The position numbers and the translations under genes are program-made. Positions 57,272 through 64,000 of a stretch of DNA of 64,000 nt are shown in pieces (positions within the stretch are counted from its first letter, which is position 1; the number at the start of each line of letters is the position of its first letter). The DNA is from Patulibacter brassicae (GTDB lineage: Bacteria > Actinomycetota > Thermoleophilia > Solirubrobacterales > Solirubrobacteraceae): positions 186,001 to 250,000 of the forward strand of contig NZ_JAXAVX010000004.1 in NCBI RefSeq assembly GCF_033949425.1. Reading direction: 5' to 3'. Under the pieces are notes generated by a model. That model was not told where the DNA came from. It saw only the letters and a program-made list of their open reading frames with translations, and ran no database searches.

Positions 57272-57410
57272 TCCCGCCGGCGGGCGGCGTCGGCGCGCGT
57301 GCGACCACCCCGGGACGGCCTGGTCCCGCGCGCCATCCCGGCGGCCGCCCGAGCGGATCCGGACGCCGGCGGACCGGGGGCCGGGGACCAGCGGTCGCGT
57401 GCGCGCCCCG

Positions 57411-58256
57411 TCACCACACCGCGGCGTGGCGCTCCATCACGCCGAAGCCCTCCGCGAGCTCGACGCCGTCCGCCAAGCGACCGTGGAAGGTCCCGAAGGG
57501 CTGCTCGTAGTCCGACCGCACGACGAGCAGGTTCTCCCGGCGACGGCGGACCGCCTCCTCGTCGAAGCGCAGGTCCAGATCCCCGGCCGAGACGGACGAG
57601 AGGTCGTCCGCGAAGCGCGCCGGCGGCAGGTGCCGGCCCTCGCCGGCCACCCAGAGGGTGCGCTCGCTCGCGTCCGGGTCGTCGTGGATGCCGTCGACGA
57701 GGTTCCACGCGACCGGGCGCCCGGCCGCGTCGTGGCCGACGCCGGCCGACCAGCGCCAGCTCGTGCGCCGCGGCGGGTAGCCCGCCGAGTCGTCGACGAT
57801 CGCGAGCCCGTCGATCGCTCGCTCGTCGTCCCCGATCCGCCAGCGGCCGCGGACGGGCAGCGCGCCGCGCTTGACCGTCCACGCGTGGCCGCGGCCGTAC
57901 GGGGTGACCGTCTCGACGGGGGTGCCACCCTCCTCGTCGAAGGCGAGCTCGATCGTCGTCGTGCCGTCGCGCACTCGAGCCTGCCCGGGAGCGAGGGCGA
58001 CGACCCCGGGCCGCAGGACCGTCCGCTCGTGGAGCGTGCCGGCCCGTCGGTCCCAGATCGCCCAGAACGCCTGCAGCGCCGGCCCGATCCGCACGAGCCC
58101 GACGCAGAGCATCGCGTCGGCCCCGTACACGCCGACGTAGCGCCACCGCTTGCGCAGGCGCCCGGCGCGCAGCAGCGGCAGGCGGTCGGGAGGCAGCGGG
58201 ACGCCGGACGGGCGCCCCGGGGCGCCGAGCGGTCCGCGGTACGGCGCGGCGAGCAT
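57411..58256 (-). CDS. DUF2804-like protein
   Basis: 281 residues from the ATG at 58256; an upstream ATG at 58304 is in frame. The family pattern is recognisable: PYRGPLG near the start, LRKRWRYVGVYGADAMLCVG, FWAIWDRRAGTLHERTVL, SWRWSAGVGHDAAGRPVAWN and YEQPFGTFHGRLADGVELAE, with a final Trp. DUF2804 proteins are predicted lipocalin-like beta folds related to AttH/CrtC hydroxylases, possibly binding hydrophobic ligands. No signal peptide. It lies upstream of the DUF6636-like gene on the same strand, 152 bases away. Confidence 0.8.
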   Translation of the reverse strand: MLAAPYRGPLGAPGRPSGVPLPPDRLPLLRAGRLRKRWRYVGVYGADAMLCVGLVRIGPALQAFWAIWDRRAGTLHERTVLRPGVVALAPGQARVRDGTTTIELAFDEEGGTPVETVTPYGRGHAWTVKRGALPVRGRWRIGDDERAIDGLAIVDDSAGYPPRRTSWRWSAGVGHDAAGRPVAWNLVDGIHDDPDASERTLWVAGEGRHLPPARFADDLSSVSAGDLDLRFDEEAVRRRRENLLVVRSDYEQPFGTFHGRLADGVELAEGFGVMERHAAVW

Positions 58257-58346
58257 CGCCCCCAGTCTCCCCGATTCGATCACGGCTCGGACCGGCGCGC
58301 GCATCGATCGTGGTGACGGCCGACGCGCAGGCCGGGGCCCGCCTCC

Positions 58347-58712
58347 TCAGTCCTCCTCGGCCTGGAGCGCCAGGACGCCGAGGACGACGGCGCCGGCCGC
58401 GGTCAGGCCGGCGAGGACGCCGGTCCTCGCCGGGATGCGCCCCTCCCGGATGCCGAGCACGGCGGCGCCGACGTCGGCCGCGTCGGCGACGATGCCGAGC
58501 TTCCACCACAGGTCGCGGGTCGGACCCGCCGGGGTGCCGAGCGTGCCGGCGGCGAGGACGACGTCCCGGATCCCGAAGAGGCGGGAGAGGTACGTCGCCT
58601 GCGGGTTGGCGTCGGTGTCGAGGCCGAAGGCGCGGCCCGCGAGGGTCGGGGAGGCCCAGGCGCCGGCGCCGACGGCGACGCGGAGTCCGGAGAGGAGCAG
58701 GGACGGAGTCAT
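58347..58712 (-). CDS. Small membrane protein, DUF4267-like
   Basis: 121 residues with three to four hydrophobic segments: LLLSGLRVAVGAGAWASPTL, YLSRLFGIRDVVLAAGTLG and TGVLAGLTAAGAVVLGVLAL. The opening R-x-x-x-G-x-x-x-x-x-P and the FGIRDVVL motif resemble DUF4267-type proteins. A TAGCGT box lies seven bases before the ATG on its strand. Function unknown. Confidence 0.75.
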   Translation of the reverse strand: MTPSLLLSGLRVAVGAGAWASPTLAGRAFGLDTDANPQATYLSRLFGIRDVVLAAGTLGTPAGPTRDLWWKLGIVADAADVGAAVLGIREGRIPARTGVLAGLTAAGAVVLGVLALQAEED

Positions 58713-58719
58713 GGCCGCG

Positions 58720-58725
58720 ACGCTA
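58720..58725 (-). promoter_or_regulatory. -10 box TAGCGT of the DUF4267-like gene
   Basis: On the minus strand TAGCGT is followed by CGCGGCC and the ATG at 58712. Confidence 0.45.
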
Positions 58726-58906
58726 CTGGCGGCCGGGGATCCCGCCGACCGGTGGTCCGGGCCGTGCACGCGCGCGGCCTCCGCCGAGACGGCGAGCGCC
58801 CCGCCGGTCCGACGGGGCGCGCGACGGCCGACCGCGCCCCCCGGAGCGGCCGGCCGGAGCGGATCGGGAAGCTGCCCGATCCGCTCCCGTGGTGGGAGCA
58901 GGTGGG

Positions 58907-59368
58907 TCAGGCCGCGACGGCCAAGGCCTCGTCCGGGGCGTCGGCGGTGCGGCCGCGGGTGGCCGGCAGCAGCACGACGCTGCCCGCGACGACCTGGCGG
59001 ATGGCGTCGGCGATGACCGCGGGCTCGCTGTCGCGGGCGACGAGCCCGTTGGCGCCGGCCTCGAGGACGTCGATGACGCGGCGGCCCGCGTCGCCGCCGG
59101 CGACGACGATCGCGCGGGCGTCGGGCAGGCTCGAGCGGAGGCTGCGCACGACGCGCAGGCCGTCGATGCCGGGCAGGTCGAGGCCGGTGATGACGAGGTC
59201 CGCACGACGGGCGTGGGCGTGGAGCAGCCCGATCTCGCCGACGTCCGACTGGCCGACGACGGCGCAGCCGGCGGCGCGCGCGGCGGCCACGAGGAGCCCG
59301 CGGACGTGGTCGTCGCTCTCGATGACGAAGGCGGTGGGGCGTGCGTCGTGGGCGGTCACGTGGTCCAT
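58907..59368 (-). CDS. Single-domain pseudo-receiver protein
   Basis: 153 residues covering one receiver domain only. The N-terminal acidic pair is kept (AFVIESDDHVRGLLVAAARA), but aligning the LPGIDG motif shows Gly where the phospho-acceptor Asp should be (VITGLDLPGIDGL). The switch Thr/Ser is Ala (AIVVAGGDA) and the conserved Lys is Arg (GLVARDSEP). Phosphorylation by a histidine kinase is therefore unlikely. It probably acts as a protein-interaction or ligand-sensing module. It is divergent from a canonical NarL-type regulator, whose receiver it resembles in length and layout, and may have arisen by duplication of it. Confidence 0.82.
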   Translation of the reverse strand: MDHVTAHDARPTAFVIESDDHVRGLLVAAARAAGCAVVGQSDVGEIGLLHAHARRADLVITGLDLPGIDGLRVVRSLRSSLPDARAIVVAGGDAGRRVIDVLEAGANGLVARDSEPAVIADAIRQVVAGSVVLLPATRGRTADAPDEALAVAA

Positions 59369-59521
59369 GGCCCGGCCATCGTGGGCGACCGGACGGCCGT
59401 CCGTGGGACAGATACGTGTCCCACGGCCGTCTGACTGGACGAACGGTCGATGCGCAGGCGTGCCGAAGGCCGCCGCGGGCGGCAGCGGGGACGTCGCCGG
59501 CAGCGGCGCCGCGGCGCGGGC

Positions 59522-59527
59522 TAGGGT
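59522..59527 (+). promoter_or_regulatory. -10 box TAGGGT of the NarL-type regulator
   Basis: TAGGGT is followed by seven bases and the GTG at 59535. Confidence 0.5.
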
Positions 59528-59534
59528 TCCCGCC

Positions 59535-60206
59535 GTGACCGTCCGTCCGGAAGGGACTCCGCGCGCGCTGGTCGTCGACGACGACGAGCTCCTGCGCCGC
59601 GCGGTCGCCGACGCGCTGCGGCGCGGCGGGATCCAGGTCGTGGGCACGGCCTCCGACGGGCGCGAGGGCATCGAGCTCGCCGTGCACTACCGCCCGGACG
59701 TCCTCGTCGTGGACCTCATGATGCCCGGCATCGACGGGGTCGGCGTGACCGAGGCGGTCGCGGCGCGGGCGCCGGAGGTCCGGATCCTGCTGCTCACCGG
59801 GGCGGCGCCGAACGACGCGGTGAAGCGCGCGCTGTGGCTCGGCGCCAGCGGGTTCCTGAACAAGACGTCGCTCCCCCGGTTGGCGGAGGTCGTCCACCAG
59901 CTGGCCCAGGGGATGTCGATCGTCGAGCCGACGATGATCGAGCAGCTGCTGGCGGAGTTCCGCCGGATGCCGGATGACGGCTCGGGCGTCCGGCCGGTCG
60001 ACTCGGCGCTCACCTCGCGCGAGTGGCAGGTGCTCGACGCGCTCGTGGCGGGGCGCGACACGACCGCGATCGCGGACGGCCTCGACATCTCGGTCGGGAC
60101 CGTCCGCAACCACCTCAAGCGGGCCTATCGCAAGCTCGGCGTGCATTCCCGCGAGGAGGCCATCGCGGAGGTGCGACGGATGCGGGGCTTCGAGCGGACC
60201 CCCTGA
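59535..60206 (+). CDS. NarL/FixJ-family response regulator
   Basis: 223 residues. The receiver domain has the acidic cluster ALVVDDDELLRRAV, the phospho-acceptor Asp in DVLVVDLMMPGIDG, the Thr in LLLTGAA and the Lys in GFLNKTSLPR, so all switch residues are present. The LuxR-type helix-turn-helix (LTSREWQVLDALVAGRDTTA, ADGLDISVGTVRNHLKRAYR) is at residues about 155-215. It should bind DNA after phosphorylation. No histidine kinase is encoded nearby. The GTG start is supported by the TAGGGT box seven bases before it. Divergent from the pseudo-receiver gene. Confidence 0.93.
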   Translation: MTVRPEGTPRALVVDDDELLRRAVADALRRGGIQVVGTASDGREGIELAVHYRPDVLVVDLMMPGIDGVGVTEAVAARAPEVRILLLTGAAPNDAVKRALWLGASGFLNKTSLPRLAEVVHQLAQGMSIVEPTMIEQLLAEFRRMPDDGSGVRPVDSALTSREWQVLDALVAGRDTTAIADGLDISVGTVRNHLKRAYRKLGVHSREEAIAEVRRMRGFERTP

Positions 60207-60290
60207 GCCGCGACGGTCGCGGCGACGGGACGGGGGCGTGGCCCCGGGGGCGCGCCGGGCGGTGGGGGTGCGATGCGGGGAGCACGGCGA

Positions 60291-61394
60291 TCACCGGAAC
60301 CGGATCGCTCGCCGGGCGCTGCCGCTGCCGACCACGACGGTCCCGCCGCGCGCGACGGGCAGGCGGAGGCGGCGCGTCCCTGCCGTCGCCGGCACGCGCA
60401 GGCGGCGACGCAGCGGCCCCTGGCGGATGACGACGGGCAGCCGCGCGCCTCCCCGCCGGACGTTGCGCAACTGCAAGGTCAGCTGGCGGCCTCGGCGGGT
60501 CGCGCGCACGGAGAGGCGCGACGGACGGCCGGTGGTCGCGGCGTCCGTGGCGGGCGTGTCCGCCTCCGCGTCGGCGTCGGGCGTGGAGGCCACCGTCGGG
60601 ACGGCCGTCACGGGTCGCGCCAGGGCGTCGGCGGCGACGATCTCGTCCGCCGGCGCCGGGGCGTCGGCGGGCGCCGGCACCGCGGGGGCGCGCGGGCAGG
60701 ACGGCGCGGCGACGGCCTTCGGCGCCGCGGCGACCAGCGGACGGCCGAGCTCCTGGACCCAGGTCGGGGCCGGATACCCGCCCAGCGGGGCGTTCGAGAC
60801 CCCGAGGCCGACGTCGGTCACCTCCGGCCAGAGGAGGTTGCGGCAGTGCCCGGCGCTCGCGAGCCAGTCCCGGATCGCCCACCGCGGCGTCTGCTGGGCG
60901 ACGGCCAGGTTCTCGGCCAGCGCGCCCCAGGCGTAGCCGGCGGCGAGCGCGCGGGCGGCGGGCTCGACGCCGAACGGCGCCGGCAGCGGCGCGTCGTGCG
61001 CGAAGAACCCGCGGTTCGTCATGTCGGCGGCGTGGCGCTGGGCGGCGAGGGCCAGGCGCGCGTCGGTGCGCAGCGCCGGCAGGCCCACCGCGGTGCGCTC
61101 GTGGTTCGTCAGGCAGAGGAGCGCGCGCAGCGCCGCGTCGGCGCCGATCTGCGTCACGGTCTGGTCGGCTCCCGGGCAGGCCGTCGCGGCCCCGGCGGTC
61201 GCGGGCGGGCCGAGCAGGAGCGCCGCGAGCACGGGGGCGAGCAGGACCGCCGCCCAGGGACGAGCGCGTCGACGGCCGTGGGTCGGCCGGCCGTCGCGGC
61301 GGGCGACGCCGGCGGGTCGCTCGCGGGTGGGGTCGTTGGTGGGCAGGGGGGTGCGGGGGGAGCTGCGCCGCACCGGGGGGCGGGGGGAGCGCAT
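60291..61394 (-). CDS. Secreted CAP (SCP/PR-1)-domain protein
   Basis: 367 residues. A long basic N-terminus precedes the signal segment (PWAAVLLAPVLAALLLGPPA). The CAP domain spans about residues 75-205: LCLTNHERTAVGLPALRTDA, AAQRHAADMTNRGFFAHDAP, GALAENLAVAQQTPRWAIRD, ASAGHCRNLLWPEVTDVGLG. The paired His and the Glu of AENLA are present. A Pro/Ala-rich linker follows and a basic beta-rich C-terminal domain (LSVRATRRGRQLTLQLRNVR) ends the protein. CAP proteins are extracellular; roles range from lipid binding to proteolysis. The N-terminal 40 residues are Arg/Pro-rich and the true start may be further in. Confidence 0.87.
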   Translation of the reverse strand: MRSPRPPVRRSSPRTPLPTNDPTRERPAGVARRDGRPTHGRRRARPWAAVLLAPVLAALLLGPPATAGAATACPGADQTVTQIGADAALRALLCLTNHERTAVGLPALRTDARLALAAQRHAADMTNRGFFAHDAPLPAPFGVEPAARALAAGYAWGALAENLAVAQQTPRWAIRDWLASAGHCRNLLWPEVTDVGLGVSNAPLGGYPAPTWVQELGRPLVAAAPKAVAAPSCPRAPAVPAPADAPAPADEIVAADALARPVTAVPTVASTPDADAEADTPATDAATTGRPSRLSVRATRRGRQLTLQLRNVRRGGARLPVVIRQGPLRRRLRVPATAGTRRLRLPVARGGTVVVGSGSARRAIRFR

Positions 61395-61593
61395 GCCCCG
61401 GAGAGCGGCCGGATCGCGCGCGAGGCGCCGCGTCCAGGCGCAGGTTCCAACGTCCGTTGAGCGACGGATCGGCCTTCCGTCGACCGAGGACCGTCATCGA
61501 CGCCCGGGAGTGTCCGACGGCACGCGGGACCCCGCGGCCGACGAGGGGCGGACCACCGATGCGCAGCGACCGGGCGGCGCGTCGGCCGGGCGC

Positions 61594-62262
61594 TCAGCGG
61601 CGGTCGAGCGCGGCGAGGCGGTCGGCGGCGTCGGTCTCGTCGCCGCCGTCCTCCTCGAGCTCGATCGCGCGACGGTAGGCGCCGCGCGCCTCGCTGAGCT
61701 CGCCGATCGCCTCGGCGGCCCGTCCGTACCAGCACCAGTTCCAGGCGCCCATCGGGGCGATCTCGGTGTAGTGGCGCAGGTGGCGGTAGGCCTCGGCGTG
61801 CCGGCCGAGCTCGAAGAGGGTGTAGCCGAGCGCGAAGTGCGCCATCGAGTCGCCGCACTCCAGGCAGTGGCGCCAGCGCTCGACGGCTTCCTCGCCCTCG
61901 ACCTCGGTCGCCATGCCGAAGATCGAGCGGTTCAGCGAGTCGTGCCCGTCGAAGTGCTTGCGGGCGGCGAGGACGATCTCGCCCGCGGTCGCGTCGATCA
62001 GGCCGAGCACCGGCACGTCGAACCGCGGCGCGCCCCAGATCGGGGAGACCTCGTCGGCGTCCTCGTCGAACGACGGGAAGTCGTTGATGACGAAGCCGAC
62101 CATCCGCCCGTCCGGCTCCTCGCGCAGGAACGCGAACTGCTCGGACAGCGGCTCCCAGCAGTCGTCCGGCTGGTCCTCGGTCACGCGACCGAACTCGACG
62201 GCGCGGAGCCAGTCGAAGTCGACGTCGTGGCTGAGGTACAAGCGGGGGCGCGGCGGGGTCAC
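61594..62262 (-). CDS. TPR-containing protein of unknown function
   Basis: 222 residues from a GTG at 62262. The first half (LYLSHDVDFDWLRAVEFGRV, DGRMVGFVINDFPSFDEDAD) has no known catalytic signature. The second half holds two to three tetratricopeptide-like helical pairs (AHFALGYTLFELGRHAEAYR, NWCWYGRAAEAIGELSEARG, AYRRAIELEEDGGDETDAAD). TPR arrays mediate protein-protein contacts. The N-terminal half resembles the DUF2283/antitoxin-like short beta segments followed by a region seen in actinobacterial TPR proteins, but this is uncertain. No clear promoter box; divergent from yqeY. Confidence 0.75.
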   Translation of the reverse strand: MTPPRPRLYLSHDVDFDWLRAVEFGRVTEDQPDDCWEPLSEQFAFLREEPDGRMVGFVINDFPSFDEDADEVSPIWGAPRFDVPVLGLIDATAGEIVLAARKHFDGHDSLNRSIFGMATEVEGEEAVERWRHCLECGDSMAHFALGYTLFELGRHAEAYRHLRHYTEIAPMGAWNWCWYGRAAEAIGELSEARGAYRRAIELEEDGGDETDAADRLAALDRR

Positions 62263-62424
62263 TCCCCCAAGGTTCCCGCATCGGGAGGTCGCCGCGTTGC
62301 ACGCGGGCGCCGCGGTGCCCGAGCCGGCGGATCGGCGCGTCGGCGACGGGCGCCGACGCGCCGCCGAAGGCACGAACCGCCCGGGCGGCACGGACCACGC
62401 ACCGGGCCCCGGGGGCCGCTGGCG

Positions 62425-62430
62425 TAGGCT
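62425..62430 (+). promoter_or_regulatory. -10 box TAGGCT of the yqeY gene
   Basis: TAGGCT is followed by CGACGC and the ATG at 62437. Confidence 0.5.
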
Positions 62431-62436
62431 CGACGC

Positions 62437-62865
62437 ATGATCAGCGAGCAGGTGAAGCAGGACCTGACGGCCGCGATGAAGGCCGGCGAGAAGGAGCGCG
62501 TGACCGCGCTGCGCCTGCTGCTCTCCGAGCTCCAGAAGGACGCGAAGGAGGGCAAGGGCGACGAGGTCGCGGTGCTGCGCCGCGAGCGCAAGCGGCGCCT
62601 GGAGTCGGCGCAGACCTACGCGGACGCCGGCCGCCCGGAGCTCGAGGCGCCGGAGCGCGCCGAGGCGGAGCTCATCGCCGGCTACCTCCCGGCGGAGCTC
62701 GACGACGACGCGCTGCGGGGGCACGTCACCGCGGCGATCGCCGAGACGGGCGCCTCCTCGCCGAAGGACATGGGCGCGGTGATGAAGGTCGTCATGGCCG
62801 CCGTCGGCGATCAGGCCGACGGCAAGCGCGTCTCCGCGCTCGTGCGCGAGGCGCTCGCCGGCTGA
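62437..62865 (+). CDS. yqeY: GatB/YqeY domain protein
   Basis: 142 residues, the usual length for stand-alone YqeY. The family pattern is clear: DLTAAMKAGEKERVTALRLL at the start, then a Glu/Arg-rich middle (YADAGRPELEAPERAEAELI), AGYLPAELDDD and the end segment SSPKDMGAVMKVVMAAVGDQ followed by ADGKRVSALVREAL. The domain is also the C-terminal module of the GatB amidotransferase subunit, where it binds tRNA. The free protein's role is unclear. It starts six bases after a -10 box. Confidence 0.93.
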   Translation: MISEQVKQDLTAAMKAGEKERVTALRLLLSELQKDAKEGKGDEVAVLRRERKRRLESAQTYADAGRPELEAPERAEAELIAGYLPAELDDDALRGHVTAAIAETGASSPKDMGAVMKVVMAAVGDQADGKRVSALVREALAG

Positions 62866-63031
62866 CCGGGCCCCCGCCGGACCGTCGCGGAGCACGACCG
62901 GCCGCGTTCCGGCTCGTCGCGTCGGCCACCGCGACGGTGGCGAGGACGACCACGTGCCGGAGCACGCGATCGCGACGGCGACCGGGACCGGGCCGGACGT
63001 CCCGGGTCGGACGCCCGGCCCCCGGCGTGGC

Positions 63032-63457
63032 TCAGGAGGCGAGCGTCGCCTCGAGCGTGATCTCGCCGACGCCGGCCAGCGCCTTGGAGACCGGGCAGCC
63101 GGCCTTCGCAGCGGCGGCGATCTCCTGGAACTGCGCGTCCTCGATGCCCGGGACCTTGCCGGTCGTCGTGAGCGCGATCTTCGTGATCGTGGGGCCGTCG
63201 TCGAGCAGCCGCAGCGTCACGACGGCGTCGGTGACGACGGAGTCCGGCACGTGCCCGGCCTCGGAGAGCGCGTTGGAGAACGCCATCGAGAAGCACGCGG
63301 CGTGCGCGGCGCCGATGAGCTGCTCGGGATTCGCTCCCGGACCCTCCTCGAACCGCGACTTGAACGAGAACGCGCCGTCGATCGAGTCGCCGGCCGTGAA
63401 CGTCCCGGATCCGGACTTCAGGTCGCCGTTCCACTCGGCGTGTCCCTTCGCGGGCAT
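63032..63457 (-). CDS. osmC: OsmC-family peroxiredoxin
   Basis: 141 residues. The two reactive cysteines are in NPEQLIGAAHAACFSMAFSN and AAAKAGCPVSKALAGVGEI, matching OsmC/Ohr-type organic hydroperoxide reductases, and the N-terminal AEWNGDLKSGSGTF fits the OsmC branch rather than Ohr. It reduces organic and hydrogen peroxides, generally in stress. The ATG at 63457 has a strong GGAGG Shine-Dalgarno (plus-strand CCTCC at about 63465), fixing the start. Confidence 0.93.
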   Translation of the reverse strand: MPAKGHAEWNGDLKSGSGTFTAGDSIDGAFSFKSRFEEGPGANPEQLIGAAHAACFSMAFSNALSEAGHVPDSVVTDAVVTLRLLDDGPTITKIALTTTGKVPGIEDAQFQEIAAAAKAGCPVSKALAGVGEITLEATLAS

Positions 63458-63709
63458 GGCCTTCCTCCTTGTCGTGTGAGAGCACCGGGGCGGGGTCGCG
63501 CCCGTCGCCGCGACACTAGTCGGTCGTCGGAGCCGTCCCGACGGCATCGCCGATCCGGTCCGCACCCGTCCGCCGGGACGCGACGTCCCGGCGGGGTCCC
63601 GGCGCTGCCGGCCCCCACGCCCCCGGGGACGACGCGGCGGTCCTGGCGCGTCGCCGCGCGGGCCGTGAACCGTCCGTGAGAGGTCGGTGTCCAGCCGGGA
63701 CGCCGTGGG
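63458..63709. other. Divergent intergenic region between osmC and the secreted protein gene
   Basis: About 250 bases with no convincing gene. The osmC side has a strong ribosome site, so a leader and promoter must lie here; no TANNNT box sits next to its start. The plus-strand side ends in the TACGGT box listed separately. Confidence 0.45.
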
Positions 63710-63715
63710 TACGGT
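63710..63715 (+). promoter_or_regulatory. -10 box TACGGT of the secreted protein gene
   Basis: TACGGT is followed by CGGAGC and the ATG at 63722. Confidence 0.45.
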
Positions 63716-63721
63716 CGGAGC

Positions 63722-64000
63722 ATGCGTCCTCCCGCCTTCCCGCGTCTCGCGGTCGCGTGCGTCGCGGCCGGCCTCCTCGTTCCGGCCGGCGCCGGCGCCG
63801 CCGACGCGCCCGTTCTCGGCTCGGCGGCGTTCGCCCCGAACGGCGGGGAGGGCTGGGGGACCGTCAAGCCGCGCGAGATCTTCAACGGCGGTGCCCCGTC
63901 GGGCTCCGTCCGGCAGATCCGGTGGACCGGCTGGGGCGGGAGCCTCGCGCGGGGCACCGGCAAGATGCCGATCTACCGGCCGGCCGGCGGCTACTACCGC
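63722..64000 (+). CDS. Secreted protein, N-terminal part (3' end outside window)
   Basis: The first 93 codons of a gene that runs past the window end. A signal peptide (RLAVACVAAGLLVPAGAGA) ends at AGAADA. The mature start reads LGSAAFAPNGGEGWGTVKPR, then IFNGGAPSG, VRQIRWTGWGG. That WGTVKP ... IFNGGxPSG ... IxWxxWGG pattern is common in small secreted actinobacterial proteins of unknown function. The ATG is supported by the TACGGT box six bases upstream. Confidence 0.8.
   Translation, partial: MRPPAFPRLAVACVAAGLLVPAGAGAADAPVLGSAAFAPNGGEGWGTVKPREIFNGGAPSGSVRQIRWTGWGGSLARGTGKMPIYRPAGGYYR

Noticed and set aside
1..64000. tRNA, rRNA, riboswitch or insertion-sequence features
   Set aside because: I looked for T-loop consensus, conserved rRNA blocks, transposase motifs and terminal inverted repeats with target duplications and found none that hold up by eye. 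Short or divergent cases could be missed without a covariance search.

Overview
The window comes from a very GC-rich chromosome (well above 70% G+C by eye) with actinobacterial gene style: GTG starts, TGA stops, ATGA/GTGA start-stop overlaps, many apparently leaderless genes with a TANNNT box 6-8 bases before the start codon, and Mce/P450/TetR/GMC oxidoreductase genes. The mix (mce operon with a lipoprotein near its front, DUF6636-like and DUF2804-like proteins, NhaA-thioredoxin fusion) suggests Thermoleophilia/Solirubrobacterales. That placement is an inference and no rRNA is present to confirm it. No tRNA, rRNA, insertion sequence, prophage or CRISPR array was seen.

Layout. 1-8011: six consecutive, start/stop-overlapping mce genes (the first truncated by the window edge) for a lipid-import ABC system. 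8072-12652: PfkB-type sugar kinase, a secreted glycosidase-like protein, a quinone oxidoreductase and a secreted protein. 12768-15958: DEAD-box RNA helicase, a zinc-ribbon membrane protein and a cyclophilin. 16007-24147: two tandem aldehyde dehydrogenases and a ChoD-like GMC alcohol oxidoreductase, each preceded by the same 14-bp palindrome. Between them lie a SixA-like phosphatase and an Fpg-type glycosylase set among three different tandem-repeat arrays. 24303-31538: MDR dehydrogenases, NhaA-thioredoxin fusion, peroxiredoxin, methionine aminopeptidase and a secreted protein. 31621-38859: membrane PAS-GGDEF cyclase, pentapeptide-repeat protein, lipoprotein + HAD phosphatase, Bax-inhibitor-like protein, YbhN/LPG-synthase-like flippase and patatin. 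38944-51448: PQQ-type sugar dehydrogenase, methyltransferase, small coupled genes, GlcD-type FAD oxidase divergent from a LysR regulator, thioredoxin, succinate-semialdehyde-type dehydrogenase, BASS transporter and a choline-dehydrogenase-like GMC enzyme. 51538-54405: a three-gene operon of class III nucleotidyl cyclase, cytochrome P450 and TetR regulator, driven by a promoter embedded in a 32-bp inverted repeat. 54499-64000: housekeeping and signalling genes, including a pseudo-receiver divergent from a NarL-type regulator, a CAP-domain protein, YqeY, OsmC and the start of a secreted protein.

How they work together. Lipid uptake (Mce), alcohol-to-aldehyde-to-acid oxidation (GMC enzymes and aldehyde dehydrogenases), enoyl-CoA hydratase, patatin, P450 and MDR oxidoreductases describe a heterotroph using lipids or other hydrophobic alcohols. 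The shared palindrome suggests that one GMC enzyme and two aldehyde dehydrogenases form one regulon. Redox defence (Bcp-type peroxiredoxin, OsmC, thioredoxin, NhaA-DsbA fusion) is scattered through the window. The strongest leads are the two palindromic operators, the repeat cluster at 19.5-21.2 kb, the widespread leaderless promoter pattern, the degenerate receiver and the Fpg with an altered zinc finger.
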